Numbered from the stretch's first letter, positions 16,596 through 25,599 are shown. The stretch is 64,000 bases of DNA from Pseudomonas phenolilytica (GCF_021432765.1 NZ_CP058908.1:1814001-1878000), one strand, 5' to 3'. Numbers and translations are program-made. Notes: a model not told the origin generated them from the sequence alone.

Positions 16596-17287
16596 CCGCA
16601 GCGCTGCGGGTCGGGGGCCTCGTGCCCCTGACCACTCTGGATTTCCCCGATCACCTGGCCTGCGTGCTGTTCTGCCAGGGTTGCGGCTGGCGCTGCCGTT
16701 ACTGCCACAACCCGCAGCTGATCCCCGCCTGCGGCAGCGAGGAAAAGTCCTGGGCGGAGATTCTCGATTTCCTCGAGCAGCGCATCGGCCTGCTCGAGGC
16801 GGTGGTGTTCAGCGGTGGCGAACCGACGCTGCAGACCGCGCTGCCGGACGCAATCGCCCAGGTGCGGGCGCTGGGTTACAAGGTCGGCCTGCACAGTGCC
16901 GGGATCAAGCCGAAGCTGTTCCGTCAGGTGCTGCCGCTGGTGGACTGGGTCGGCTTCGACATCAAGGCGCTGCCCGAGCAGAGCACGCTGATCACCGGCG
17001 TCGAGGGCAGCGGCAAGGCCAACTGGAAGAGCCTCGACCATCTGCTGGAAAGTGGCGTCGAGCACGAGTGCCGGACCACCGTGCACTGGAACCTATTCGA
17101 TGCCGGGCTGCTCTGGGACATGGCCCAGCGCCTGCGCGCCCGCGGTGTCGAGCGCTTCGTGGTGCAGTGCGTGCGCACCGCGCGCATGCTCGACGCCAGC
17201 CTGGCCGACAGCACGGCGCCGTATGACCTGCAGCGTCTCTGGGAGCGCCTGGACCGGCTGTTCCCCTCGTTCGTGGTGCGCGGCTGA
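16592..17287 (+). CDS. nrdG: anaerobic ribonucleotide reductase activating protein (radical SAM)
   Basis: 231 residues from a GTG at 16592 that overlaps the stop of the glycyl-radical gene. The radical-SAM cluster motif CGWRCRYC (Cys31-x3-Cys35-x2-Cys38) and the SAM-binding VVFSGGEPTLQ (near 70-80) are clear. The enzyme abstracts a hydrogen from the NrdD glycine to create the radical. It is longer than E. coli NrdG (about 154 residues), like the larger activase type of pseudomonads. Its direct translational coupling to the small Gly-radical gene supports that the small protein is its substrate. Confidence 0.92.
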   Translation: MTAALRVGGLVPLTTLDFPDHLACVLFCQGCGWRCRYCHNPQLIPACGSEEKSWAEILDFLEQRIGLLEAVVFSGGEPTLQTALPDAIAQVRALGYKVGLHSAGIKPKLFRQVLPLVDWVGFDIKALPEQSTLITGVEGSGKANWKSLDHLLESGVEHECRTTVHWNLFDAGLLWDMAQRLRARGVERFVVQCVRTARMLDASLADSTAPYDLQRLWERLDRLFPSFVVRG

Positions 17288-17297
17288 GCGCACCGAC

Positions 17298-17768
17298 TCA
17301 ATCCAGCGGCAGCTCCGTGGTGCGCTTCACCTCGCTCATGGCGATGTGCGAGTGCGCCTCCTGCACATGCGGGCGCTGCAGCAGCTGGTCGCGCAGGAAG
17401 CGCTCGTAGCTGTCGATGTCCCGGGCCACCACCTTGAGCAGGTAGTCCGATTCGCCGGCCATGGTGTAGCACTCCAGCACCTCGGGATAACCGACCACCG
17501 CCTGCTCGAACTCGTCCAGGTTGCTGCGCCCGTGCGCCGAGAGCTTGATGTTGACGAACACCGTCATGTTCAGCCCGAGCTTCTTCGGGTTGAGCAGGGC
17601 GACCTTGCGCTCGATCAGTCCTTCCTCCTGCATGCGGTTGATCCGGCGCCAGCAGGGCGATTGTGACAGCTCGACCCTCTCGGCGATCTCCGCGGCGGAA
17701 AGATCGGCGTTGTGCTGCAGCAGCAGGAGAATCTTGCGGTCGATGGGGCTGAGTGGAGAGGGCTGCAT
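17298..17768 (-). CDS. Lrp/AsnC family regulator
   Basis: 156 residues. An N-terminal helix-turn-helix (LSAAEIAERVELSQSPCWRR, about 25-45) is followed by the RAM ligand-binding domain (VFVNIKLSAH through DYLLKVVARD). Such regulators respond to amino acids. It is divergent from the indolepyruvate oxidoreductase gene, so local control of that operon by a branched-chain or aromatic amino acid is likely. Its own leader carries AACAACAA 17-24 bases upstream of the ATG. Its 3' end is 10 bp from the convergent nrdG stop. Confidence 0.85.
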   Translation of the reverse strand: MQPSPLSPIDRKILLLLQHNADLSAAEIAERVELSQSPCWRRINRMQEEGLIERKVALLNPKKLGLNMTVFVNIKLSAHGRSNLDEFEQAVVGYPEVLECYTMAGESDYLLKVVARDIDSYERFLRDQLLQRPHVQEAHSHIAMSEVKRTTELPLD

Positions 17769-17784
17769 GGTTGTTCCTGTTTTA

Positions 17785-17792
17785 TTGTTGTT
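17785..17792 (-). promoter_or_regulatory. Hfq/Crc-type CA motif in the lrp leader
   Basis: The minus strand reads AACAACAA, a perfect AAnAAnAA motif, 16 bases upstream of the lrp ATG and next to its ribosome site. Confidence 0.45.
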
Positions 17793-17945
17793 CGCGAAAT
17801 GATCATGCACGGCACGGCCGTTCCAACGCAAAAGTAGAAAGAAAATCTCTGTTCGTCGCGGCCAGACTGTACGCACGAGCAGGCAGGGCGATCCCCTGTC
17901 CGAGCAAAAGGCGGGTGGCAACATCGTGACCACCCTGACTCCGAT

Positions 17946-17953
17946 AACAACAA
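17946..17953 (+). promoter_or_regulatory. Hfq/Crc-type CA motif before the indolepyruvate oxidoreductase gene
   Basis: AACAACAA lies directly upstream of the AGGAG ribosome site and 13 bases from the ATG at 17967. It fits AAnAAnAA, the motif by which Hfq/Crc blocks translation in pseudomonads. Confidence 0.5.
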
Positions 17954-17966
17954 ACAGGAGCGCCCC

Positions 17967-20900
17967 ATGTCACTGGCCGAGATCCGTCTGGATGACAAGT
18001 ACCGGCTCGCAACCGGTCATCTGTACCTCACCGGCACCCAGGCGCTGACCCGCCTGCCGATGTTGCAGCATCAGCGCGACCAGGCCCGTGGCCTGAACAC
18101 CGGCGGCTTCATCTCCGGCTACCGCGGCTCGCCACTCGGCGGGCTGGACAAGAGCCTGTGGGACGCCCGCGACTATCTCAAGCAACACGCCATCCACTTC
18201 CAGCCGGGCGTCAACGAAGAGTTGGCCGCCACCGCCGTATGGGGCAGCCAGCAAACCAACCTGTTCCCCGGCGCCAAGTACGACGGCGTGTTCGCCATGT
18301 GGTACGGCAAAGGCCCGGGTGTCGACCGCGCTGGCGATGTGTTCAAGCACGCCAACGCGGCCGGTGTTTCGCCGCATGGCGGCGTGCTGCTGCTCGCCGG
18401 TGACGACCACGGTTGCAAATCCTCGACGCTGCCGCACCAGAGCGAGCACGCCTTCATCGCCGCCTCGATCCCGGTGCTCAACCCGGCGAACGTCCAGGAA
18501 ATCCTCGACTACGGCATCATCGGCTGGGAGCTGTCGCGCTACTCCGGCTGCTGGGTGGCCCTGAAGACCATCGCCGAGAACGTCGACTCCTCCGCCGTGG
18601 TGGAAGTCGACCCGCTGCGCGTGCAGACGCGTATCCCGGAAGATTTCCAGCTGCCCGAAGACGGCGTGCACATCCGCTGGCCGGACCCGCCGCTGGCTCA
18701 GGAAAAGCGCCTCAACCTGTACAAGATCTACGCCGCCCGCGCCTTCGCCCGGGCCAACAACCTGAACCAGGTGATGCTCGATTCGCCGAACCCGCGCCTG
18801 GGCATCATCACCACCGGCAAGTCCTATCTCGACGTGCGTCAGGCACTGGATGACCTGGGCCTCGACGAAGCGCTGTGCGCGCAGGTCGGCCTGCGGGTGC
18901 TCAAGGTCGGCATGAGCTGGCCGCTGGAACCGGTCTCGGTGCACGAGTTCGCCCAGGGGCTGGACGAGATCCTGGTGGTCGAGGAGAAGCGCAGCATCAT
19001 CGAGGACCAGCTCACCGGACAGCTCTACAACTGGCCGGTGGACAAGCGCCCGCGGGTGGTCGGCGAATTCGACGAACAGGGCAACTCGCTGCTGCCGAAC
19101 CTCTCCGAGCTGACCCCGGCGATGATCGCCCGGGTCATCGCCAAGCGCCTCGCGCCGATCTACACCAGCGACAGCATCCAGACGCGCCTGGCCTTCCTCG
19201 ATGCCAAGGAAAAGGCCCTGGCCGCGCGCAGCTACACCACCGTGCGCACCCCGCACTACTGCTCCGGCTGCCCGCACAACACCTCCACCAAGGTGCCCGA
19301 GGGCAGTCGCGCCTCGGCCGGTATCGGCTGTCACTACATGGTGCAGTGGATGGACCGGCGTACCGAGACCTTCACCCAGATGGGCGGCGAGGGCGTCAAC
19401 TGGATCGGCCAGGCGCCGTTCACCGACACCCCGCACATGTTCCAGAACCTCGGCGACGGCACCTACTTCCACTCCGGCAGCCTGGCGATCCGTGCGGCCG
19501 TGGCGGCGGGCGTCAACGTCACCTACAAGGTGCTCTACAACGACGCCGTGGCGATGACCGGCGGCCAGCCGATCGACGGCGAACTGCGCGTCGACCAGCT
19601 CAGCCGGCAGATCGCCGACGAGGGCGTCCGGCGCATCGCCCTGGTCAGCGACGAGCCGGACAAGTACCCGAGCCGCGACGGCTTCGCGCCGATCACCAGC
19701 TTCCACCATCGCCGCGAACTGGACGCCGTGCAGCGCGAGCTGCGCGAGTTCAAGGGTGTCTCGGTGATCATCTACGACCAGACCTGCGCCACCGAGAAGC
19801 GCCGTCGGCGCAAGCGCGGCAAGCTGGAAGACCCGGCTAAGCGCGTTTTCATCAACCCCGCCGTGTGCGAGGGCTGCGGTGACTGCGGCGAGAAATCCAA
19901 CTGCCTGTCGGTGCTGCCGCTGGAGACCGAGCTGGGGCGCAAGCGCGAGATCGACCAGAACGCCTGCAACAAGGATTACTCCTGCGTCGAAGGCTTCTGC
20001 CCGAGCTTCGTCACCGTGCACGGCGGCGGGCTGCGCAAGCCCGAGGCGGTCGCTCATGGCCTCGAAGCGGCCGAGCTGCCCGAGCCGCAGCATCCCTCGC
20101 TGCAGCGGCCGTGGAATGTGCTGATTCCCGGCGTCGGCGGCAGCGGCGTGACCACCCTCGGCGCGCTGCTGGGCATGGCCGCGCATCTGGAAGGCAAGGG
20201 CTGCACGGTGCTCGACCAGGCCGGTCTGGCGCAGAAGTTCGGCCCGGTGACCACCCACGTGCGCATCGCCGCCAAACAGAGCGACATCTACGCCGTGCGC
20301 ATCGCCGCCGGCGAGGCCGACCTGCTGCTCGGCTGCGACCTTGTGGTGGCCGCCGGCGACGAGTCGCTGACCCGCCTCAACGAGCTGAACAGCAACGCCG
20401 TGGTGAACAGCCACGAAGCGGCCACCGCCGAGTTCACCCGCAACCCGGACGCCCAGGTGCCCGGCGCGGCCATGCGCCAGGCGATCAGCGATGCGGTCGG
20501 TGCCGACAAGACCCACTTCATCGACGCCACCCGCCTGGCCACGCGGCTGCTCGGCGACAGCATCGCCACCAACCTGTTCCTGCTCGGCTTTGCCTATCAG
20601 CAGGGGCTGCTGCCGATCAGCGCCGAGGCCATCGAGAAGGCCATCGAACTCAACGGCGTGTCCGCCCGGCTGAACCTGCAGGCGTTCCGCTGGGGCCGTC
20701 GCGCGGTGCTGGAGCGTGAGGCGGTGGAGCAACTGGCGCGCCCGGCGGAGGCGGTCGAGCCAGTCTGCAAGACCCTGGAAGAAATCGTCGACTGGCGCGT
20801 GGACTTCCTCACCCAGTACCAGAGCGCCGCCCTGGCGCGGCGTTATCGCCAGCTGGTGGAGCGCGTGCGCGACGCCGACACGGCGGACGACCTGGCGCTG

Positions 20901-21437
20901 TCCAAGGCGGTCGCGCGTTACTACTTCAAGTTGCTGGCCTACAAGGACGAGTACGAGGTGGCGCGGCTGTACAGCGAGCCGGAATTCCGCCAGCAGCTCG
21001 AGGCGCAGTTCGAGGGCGACTACAAGCTGCAGTTCCATCTGGCGCCGGCCTGGCTGGCCAAGCGTGACCCCGTGACCGGCGAGCCGCGCAAGCGCCAGTT
21101 CGGTCCGTGGATGCTCGATGTGTTCGGCGTGCTGGCCAAGCTGCGCTTCCTGCGCGGCACGCCGCTCGATCCGTTCGGCTATGGCCATGACCGCCGCGTC
21201 GAGCGCCAGCTGATCGTCGACTACGAAAAGACCGTCGCCGACCTGCTGGCTCAGCTCAAGCCGACCAACTACCGCACCGCCGTGGCCATCGCCGCGCTGC
21301 CGGAACAGATCCGCGGCTACGGCCCGGTGAAGGAGCGCGCCCTGGCCAAGGTCCGCCAGCAGGAAAAACTGCTGCGCGAGCAGCTGGCCAAAGGCGACGA
21401 AGTGCAGAGCGTGCGGCTGTTCCAGCCGGCGGCGTGA
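17967..21437 (+). CDS. indolepyruvate ferredoxin oxidoreductase, fused subunits
   Basis: 1156 residues. The enzyme oxidatively decarboxylates aryl- or branched-chain 2-oxo acids to acyl-CoA, passing electrons to ferredoxin. The N-terminal half is IorA-like (TPP-binding; GFISGYRGSPLGGLD near residue 45, CSGCPHNTS near 431). Iron-sulfur cysteines follow (CEGCGDCGEKSNC near 633, CNKDYSCVEGFCP near 668). From about 710 comes the IorB-like gamma domain (LIPGVGGSGVTTLGALLG), then a C-terminal extension. The fused form is common in Proteobacteria. The 2-oxo acids would come from the leucine-type dehydrogenase downstream or from aromatic transaminases. It heads a run of amino-acid genes. Confidence 0.9.
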   Translation: MSLAEIRLDDKYRLATGHLYLTGTQALTRLPMLQHQRDQARGLNTGGFISGYRGSPLGGLDKSLWDARDYLKQHAIHFQPGVNEELAATAVWGSQQTNLFPGAKYDGVFAMWYGKGPGVDRAGDVFKHANAAGVSPHGGVLLLAGDDHGCKSSTLPHQSEHAFIAASIPVLNPANVQEILDYGIIGWELSRYSGCWVALKTIAENVDSSAVVEVDPLRVQTRIPEDFQLPEDGVHIRWPDPPLAQEKRLNLYKIYAARAFARANNLNQVMLDSPNPRLGIITTGKSYLDVRQALDDLGLDEALCAQVGLRVLKVGMSWPLEPVSVHEFAQGLDEILVVEEKRSIIEDQLTGQLYNWPVDKRPRVVGEFDEQGNSLLPNLSELTPAMIARVIAKRLAPIYTSDSIQTRLAFLDAKEKALAARSYTTVRTPHYCSGCPHNTSTKVPEGSRASAGIGCHYMVQWMDRRTETFTQMGGEGVNWIGQAPFTDTPHMFQNLGDGTYFHSGSLAIRAAVAAGVNVTYKVLYNDAVAMTGGQPIDGELRVDQLSRQIADEGVRRIALVSDEPDKYPSRDGFAPITSFHHRRELDAVQRELREFKGVSVIIYDQTCATEKRRRRKRGKLEDPAKRVFINPAVCEGCGDCGEKSNCLSVLPLETELGRKREIDQNACNKDYSCVEGFCPSFVTVHGGGLRKPEAVAHGLEAAELPEPQHPSLQRPWNVLIPGVGGSGVTTLGALLGMAAHLEGKGCTVLDQAGLAQKFGPVTTHVRIAAKQSDIYAVRIAAGEADLLLGCDLVVAAGDESLTRLNELNSNAVVNSHEAATAEFTRNPDAQVPGAAMRQAISDAVGADKTHFIDATRLATRLLGDSIATNLFLLGFAYQQGLLPISAEAIEKAIELNGVSARLNLQAFRWGRRAVLEREAVEQLARPAEAVEPVCKTLEEIVDWRVDFLTQYQSAALARRYRQLVERVRDADTADDLALSKAVARYYFKLLAYKDEYEVARLYSEPEFRQQLEAQFEGDYKLQFHLAPAWLAKRDPVTGEPRKRQFGPWMLDVFGVLAKLRFLRGTPLDPFGYGHDRRVERQLIVDYEKTVADLLAQLKPTNYRTAVAIAALPEQIRGYGPVKERALAKVRQQEKLLREQLAKGDEVQSVRLFQPAA

Positions 21438-21473
21438 GCGGCGCAGCATCCGCCCGGAATGTTTTGCCCAGAG

Positions 21474-21491
21474 CCCCGCGCCTGCGGGGCC
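21474..21491 (+). other. hairpin between the oxidoreductase and dehydrogenase genes
   Basis: The inverted repeat GCCCCGC/GCGGGGC (7-bp stem, 4-base loop) has no T run, so it is more likely an mRNA stability or processing hairpin than a full terminator. Confidence 0.5.
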
Positions 21492-21521
21492 ACAACCTGA
21501 CAACAACCACGAGGTAACACC

Positions 21522-22616
21522 ATGTCCGTCTTCGCTCACCCCGACTTCGACCGCCATGAACAGGTGGTCTTCTGCCATGACCAGGCATCGGGTCTGAAAG
21601 CCATCATCGCCATTCACAACACCCGCCTGGGCCCGGCGCTGGGCGGTTGCCGGATGTTCCCCTACGCCAATGACGACGACGCGCTGCGCGACGTGCTGCG
21701 CCTGTCGCGCGGCATGACGCTGAAGTCCTCGCTGGCCGGGCTCAAGCTCGGCGGCGGCAAGGCGGTGATCGTCGGCGATCCGCACACCGGCAAGAGCCAG
21801 GCGCTGCTGCACGCGATGGGCGATTTCATCGAGAGCCTCGGCGGCCGCTACATCACCGCCGCCGACTCCGGCACCGGCGACGCCGAGATGCAGGCCTTCG
21901 CCCAGCGCACCCGCCATGTGATGGGCGCGACGCCGCGCACGCTGCTCGATGGCAGCATCGCCAGCGGTGACCCGTCGCCGTCCACCGCGCTCGGCGTGTT
22001 CGTCGGCCTTAAGGCCGCGGTGCGTCATCGCCTCGGTCGTGACGACCTGACCGGGCTGAAGGTGGCGATCCAGGGCGTCGGTCATGTCGGCCTGGGCCTC
22101 GGCCGACACCTCAAGGCGGCCGGCGCCGAGCTGTGGGTGGCGGACATCTTCGACGCCAACGTGCAGCAGGCAATGAACGAGCTGGGCGCCAACGTGGTGC
22201 GGCCGCAGGACATCTATGGTCTGGACGTCGACGTGTTCGCCCCCTGCGCCTTGGGCGGCATTCTCAACGAGCAGACGCTGGAAGTGCTGCGTGCCCCGGT
22301 GATAGCCGGCGCCGCCAACAACCAGCTGGCCACGCCGGAGATCGGCGCCGAACTGCAGCGCCGCGAGCAGCTGTATGCGCCGGACTACGCGATCAACGCC
22401 GGAGGCATCATCGACGTCTACTACCAGCGCATCGGCGGCAGCGCCGCGCAGAGCGATGCCCACGTGCGCGCCATTGGCGACACCCTGGGTGAAATCTTCA
22501 CCCGCGCCGCCGCCAGCGGCGAGCCGACCTCGGTGATCGCCGACCGGCTGGCGTTGGAGCGCTTGCATGCCGGTGGCGACGCTCAGCCCGAGGCGCTCCA
22601 GCGCCAGGCGTCGTGA
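21522..22616 (+). CDS. Leu/Phe/Val-type amino acid dehydrogenase
   Basis: 364 residues of the Glu/Leu/Phe/Val dehydrogenase family. The catalytic Lys region is [17 protein letters not shown] (near 68-84), the substrate lobe starts [12 protein letters not shown], and the NAD-binding Rossmann motif is [17 protein letters not shown] (near 182). The enzyme reversibly deaminates a branched-chain or aromatic amino acid to its 2-oxo acid with NAD+. Leucine dehydrogenase is the best guess by length, but phenylalanine cannot be excluded. GAGGTAA precedes the ATG. It sits 84 bp after the indolepyruvate oxidoreductase gene, which could use its product. Confidence 0.85.
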   Translation: MSVFAHPDFDRHEQVVFCHDQASGLKAIIAIHNTRLGPALGGCRMFPYANDDDALRDVLRLSRGMTLKSSLAGLKLGGGKAVIVGDPHTGKSQALLHAMGDFIESLGGRYITAADSGTGDAEMQAFAQRTRHVMGATPRTLLDGSIASGDPSPSTALGVFVGLKAAVRHRLGRDDLTGLKVAIQGVGHVGLGLGRHLKAAGAELWVADIFDANVQQAMNELGANVVRPQDIYGLDVDVFAPCALGGILNEQTLEVLRAPVIAGAANNQLATPEIGAELQRREQLYAPDYAINAGGIIDVYYQRIGGSAAQSDAHVRAIGDTLGEIFTRAAASGEPTSVIADRLALERLHAGGDAQPEALQRQAS

Positions 22617-22621
22617 CCCGC

Positions 22622-22639
22622 GCCGGCCGTTCGGCCGGC
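22622..22639 (+). other. hairpin after the amino acid dehydrogenase gene
   Basis: The inverted repeat GCCGGCC/GGCCGGC (7-bp stem, 4-base loop) is followed by ATCTCTT. It could be a weak terminator or a processing hairpin. Confidence 0.45.
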
Positions 22640-22699
22640 ATCTCTTGAGCCGCGCCAGCACGCACCGGCCGCGCGCTCCGTTCGTTTCGACCTGACAAA

Positions 22700-22707
22700 A
22701 ACAACAA
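22700..22707 (+). promoter_or_regulatory. Hfq/Crc-type CA motif before the first NSS transporter
   Basis: AACAACAA lies 13 bases before the ATG at 22721, inside the A-rich CAAAAACAACAAGCAGGAA leader. Confidence 0.5.
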
Positions 22708-22720
22708 GCAGGAATCCGCA

Positions 22721-24130
22721 ATGACCGATAAAAGCAGCCTCGCCGCCGGCAGTCTCGCCGGCGCGCTCGCTCGTCCGCAACCCAGCGCCGCCCGCGGCCT
22801 CTGGTCGTCCCGCTGGGTGTTCTTCCTCGCCGCCACCGGCTCGGCGGTGGGCCTGGGCAATATCTGGAAATTCCCCTACATCACCGGCGAGAACGGCGGC
22901 GGCGCCTTCGTGCTGGTGTACCTGGCCTGCATCCTCACCATCGGCATCCCGCTGTTGATGGCCGAGGTGATGATCGGCCGCGCCGGCCGGCAGAACCCGG
23001 CGGGCTCGGTGGCGCGGCTGGCCGCCCTGGCCGGCGCCAGCGCGCACTGGCGCAAGGTGGGCTGGCTCGGCGCGTTCACCGGTTTTCTGATCCTGAGTTT
23101 CTATGTGGTGATCGCCGGCTGGGCACTGGCCTATGTGCCGGCAACGCTGGGCGGCGCGTTCAGCGGCGCCGATGCCGCGGCCAGCACGGCGCAGTTCGAC
23201 GCGCTGCTGGCCGATCCGCTGCGGCTGGTGCTGTACGGCTCGGCGGTGCTGGCGGTGACCATGCTGATCGTCGGGCTGGGCGTGCGCGACGGCCTGGAGC
23301 GCGCATTGCGTTTCATGATGCCGGGCCTGTTCCTGCTGCTGCTGGGCATGGTCGGCTACGCGGCAATCGCCGGCGACTTCGCCCGCGGCGCCGCATTTCT
23401 GTTCGTGCCGGACTTCTCCAAGCTGAGTGCCGAAGGTTTCCTGCTCGCCCTCGGCCACGCGTTCTTCACCCTCAGCCTCGGGTGCGGCGCGATGATGGCC
23501 TACGGTTCGTACCTGCCCAAGGGCGTGTCGATCGCCAAGACCTCGTTGCTGGTCGCGCTGGCCGACACCACGGTGGCGCTGCTCGCCGGATTGGCGATCT
23601 TCCCGCTGGTGTTCGCCAACGGCCTGGAACCGGGTGCGGGGCCGGGACTGATCTTCGTCACGCTGCCGATCGCCTTCGGCCAGATGCCGCTGGGCCAGCT
23701 GTTCGGCGGGCTGTTCTTCGTGATGCTGGTGCTCGCGGCCGTGACCTCGACGATTTCCCTCAGCGAGCCGGGCATCGCCTGGCTCAACGAGCGTTTCGGC
23801 GTCAGCCGGACCCGCGCGGTCCTGCTGACCGGCGCGGTGCTCTGGCTGATGAGCCTGGCCAGCGTGCTTTCGTTCAACCACTGGGCCGAGTATCAGCTGT
23901 TCGGGCATACCTTCTTCGACAGCATGGACTACCTCACCGCCAACTGGCTGATGCCGCTGGGTGGCTTGGGCACGGTGCTGTTCACCGGCTGGGTGCTGCA
24001 GAAGGAAGCGGTGCGCGAGGCCATCGGCATCGCTCAGCCGGGCTGGTTCAGCGCCTGGTGGAACCTCTTGCGCTACGGCACGCCGGTGGCGATCACGCTG
24101 GTGTTCCTCAACCTGATCGGGGTGATCTAG
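22721..24130 (+). CDS. Na+-dependent NSS/SNF family transporter
   Basis: 469 residues of the neurotransmitter:sodium symporter family, with the TM1 signature LAATGSAVGLGNIWKFPY (near 29-46) and ENGGGAFVLVYL in TM2. About eleven hydrophobic helices can be counted. Bacterial members import aromatic or branched-chain amino acids with Na+ (TnaT, Tyt1, LeuT). Its place among hpd, maiA and the dehydrogenase suggests uptake of tyrosine, phenylalanine, leucine or tryptophan. A paralogue lies at 26329-27789. Confidence 0.85.
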   Translation: MTDKSSLAAGSLAGALARPQPSAARGLWSSRWVFFLAATGSAVGLGNIWKFPYITGENGGGAFVLVYLACILTIGIPLLMAEVMIGRAGRQNPAGSVARLAALAGASAHWRKVGWLGAFTGFLILSFYVVIAGWALAYVPATLGGAFSGADAAASTAQFDALLADPLRLVLYGSAVLAVTMLIVGLGVRDGLERALRFMMPGLFLLLLGMVGYAAIAGDFARGAAFLFVPDFSKLSAEGFLLALGHAFFTLSLGCGAMMAYGSYLPKGVSIAKTSLLVALADTTVALLAGLAIFPLVFANGLEPGAGPGLIFVTLPIAFGQMPLGQLFGGLFFVMLVLAAVTSTISLSEPGIAWLNERFGVSRTRAVLLTGAVLWLMSLASVLSFNHWAEYQLFGHTFFDSMDYLTANWLMPLGGLGTVLFTGWVLQKEAVREAIGIAQPGWFSAWWNLLRYGTPVAITLVFLNLIGVI

Positions 24131-24222
24131 CGGGAGCTGCGGGGCGGCGGGCTTCGGCGCGCCGTCGTTCAGGGGCCACGTGGTGCCCCAGAGGAGCTGT
24201 GCGACAGCCTGTCGCAGCCGGT

Positions 24223-24300
24223 TGTCAGCTTTTCGTTACGCCTGGCAAGGCGGATGGCCGCGCCAGCGCGCGGTTGGCGCGGTGTAAGGAAAAGCTGACG
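24223..24300. promoter_or_regulatory. pair of inverted PhhR/TyrR-like boxes upstream of hpd
   Basis: TGTAAGGAAAAGCTGACG (24283-24300, plus strand) and CGTAACGAAAAGCTGACA (24240-24223, minus strand) are near-perfect mirror copies with centres 60 bp apart. Both match the box upstream of phhA (TGTAAAGAAAGTCTTACG, 38793-38810) in the pattern GTAA-n-GAAA-nn-CT-n-AC and resemble the TyrR/PhhR consensus TGTAAA-N6-TTTACA. Activation of hpd by PhhR is inferred. Confidence 0.55.
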
Positions 24301-24416
24301 CGGCCACCGGCATGCGGCTCGCCCAGGCGGCCGCCGCCCGCTTGTTTCGCCGCCTGCGCTGGTTTGTCATGGCCTCAGTCATGCGTGCAGGAGTCTTCGG
24401 ACTTCATCGAATCGAT

Positions 24417-24424
24417 AACAAGAA
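24417..24424 (+). promoter_or_regulatory. Hfq/Crc-type CA motif before hpd
   Basis: AACAAGAA fits AAnAAnAA and directly adjoins the CAGGAGG ribosome site of hpd. Confidence 0.5.
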
Positions 24425-24436
24425 ACAGGAGGCGCA

Positions 24437-25519
24437 ATGAACGCCGTTAACAAGATCGAGCAACACAATCCCATCGGTACCGACGGCTTCGAGTTCGTCG
24501 AATTCACCGCGCCGAATGCCGAGGGCATCGAGCAGCTGCGCACGCTGTTCACCCAGATGGGCTTTACCGAAACCGCCAAGCACCGCTCCAAGGAGGTCTG
24601 GCTGTTCCAGCAGCACGACATCAATATCGTGCTCAACGGCAGTCCGACCGGGCATGTGCGTGAGTTCGGCGAAAAGCACGGGCCGAGCGCCTGCGCCATG
24701 GCGTTCCGGGTGAAGAACGCCGCGCAGGCCGCCGCCTACGTCGAATCCCAGGGCGCCAAGCTGGTGGGCAGCCACGCCAACTTTGGCGAGCTGAACATCC
24801 CCTGCGTCGAAGGCATCGGCGGCTCGCTGCTGTATCTGGTCGACCGCTACGGCGACAAGAGCATCTACGACGTCGATTTCGAGTACATCGAAGGGCGCAC
24901 GCCGAACGACAACGCCGTCGGCCTGATGTGCATCGACCACCTGACCCACAACGTCAAACGCGGGCAGATGGACGTCTGGTCCGGTTTCTACGAGCGCATC
25001 GCCAACTTCCGCGAGATTCGCTACTTCGACATTGAGGGCAAGCTCACCGGGCTGTTCTCCCGCGCCATGACCGCGCCGTGCGGCAAGATCCGCATCCCGA
25101 TCAACGAGTCGGCCGACGACAAATCGCAGATCGAGGAATTCATCCGCGAATACCATGGCGAGGGCATCCAGCACATCGCGCTGTCCACCGACGACATCTA
25201 CGAGACGGTCCGCAAGTTGCGCGCCAACGGCGTGGATTTCATGACCACGCCGGACACCTACTACGAGAAGGTCGATACTCGCGTGCCGGGCCATGGCGAG
25301 CCGCTGGACCAGTTGCGCGAGCTGAACCTGCTGATCGACGGCGCGCCGGGGGATGACGGCATCCTCCTGCAGATCTTCACCAACACGGTGATCGGCCCGA
25401 TCTTCTTCGAGATCATCCAGCGCAAGGGCAACCAGGGCTTCGGCGAAGGCAACTTCAAGGCGCTGTTCGAATCCATCGAGGAAGACCAGCTGCGCCGGGG
25501 CGTGATCGGCGGCGAGTAA
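24437..25519 (+). CDS. hpd: 4-hydroxyphenylpyruvate dioxygenase
   Basis: 360 residues, typical of bacterial HPPD. This Fe(II) enzyme converts 4-hydroxyphenylpyruvate to homogentisate in tyrosine breakdown. The two-fold glyoxalase-like repeat is visible: an N-terminal half (GFEFVEFTAPN) and a C-terminal catalytic half with iron ligands in MCIDHLTHNV (His), GEGIQHIALST (His) and GPIFFEIIQRKGN (Glu). The C-terminal helix GNFKALFESIEEDQ is the usual active-site lid. It has a strong AGGAGG ribosome site and PhhR-like boxes upstream. maiA follows, but homogentisate dioxygenase and fumarylacetoacetase are not in the window. Confidence 0.95.
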   Translation: MNAVNKIEQHNPIGTDGFEFVEFTAPNAEGIEQLRTLFTQMGFTETAKHRSKEVWLFQQHDINIVLNGSPTGHVREFGEKHGPSACAMAFRVKNAAQAAAYVESQGAKLVGSHANFGELNIPCVEGIGGSLLYLVDRYGDKSIYDVDFEYIEGRTPNDNAVGLMCIDHLTHNVKRGQMDVWSGFYERIANFREIRYFDIEGKLTGLFSRAMTAPCGKIRIPINESADDKSQIEEFIREYHGEGIQHIALSTDDIYETVRKLRANGVDFMTTPDTYYEKVDTRVPGHGEPLDQLRELNLLIDGAPGDDGILLQIFTNTVIGPIFFEIIQRKGNQGFGEGNFKALFESIEEDQLRRGVIGGE

Positions 25520-25520
25520 G

Positions 25521-25584
25521 CCGTAGGGTGGGCTTCAGCCCACCAGCGCCGAAACTGATCGGTGGGCAGAAGCCCACCCTACGG
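25521..25584. repeat. REP-like palindromic doublet between hpd and maiA
   Basis: CCGTAGGGTGGGCTT (25521-25535) is repeated in inverse as AAGCCCACCCTACGG (25570-25584), a perfect 15-bp inverted repeat. Each arm also folds on itself (GTGGGCTTCAGCCCAC; GGTGGGCAGAAGCCCACC). The same unit occurs at 37850-37873. Confidence 0.85.
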
Positions 25585-25599
25585 GCCGGAGACCTTTTC

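Larger units (their letters stand above)
24131..24436. other. intergenic region upstream of hpd
   Basis: 306 bases without a gene. It holds two mirrored PhhR-like boxes (24223-24300), an Hfq/Crc-type motif (24417-24424) and the hpd ribosome site AGGAGG near 24428. I see no other structure with a clear role. Confidence 0.6.

Noticed and set aside
17970..22721. Very long minus-strand open frame of 1583 codons opposite the oxidoreductase and dehydrogenase genes
   Set aside because: It is a shadow of high-GC codon use. The plus strand encodes recognisable enzymes with motifs and ribosome sites; the reverse translation is low-complexity and family-less.
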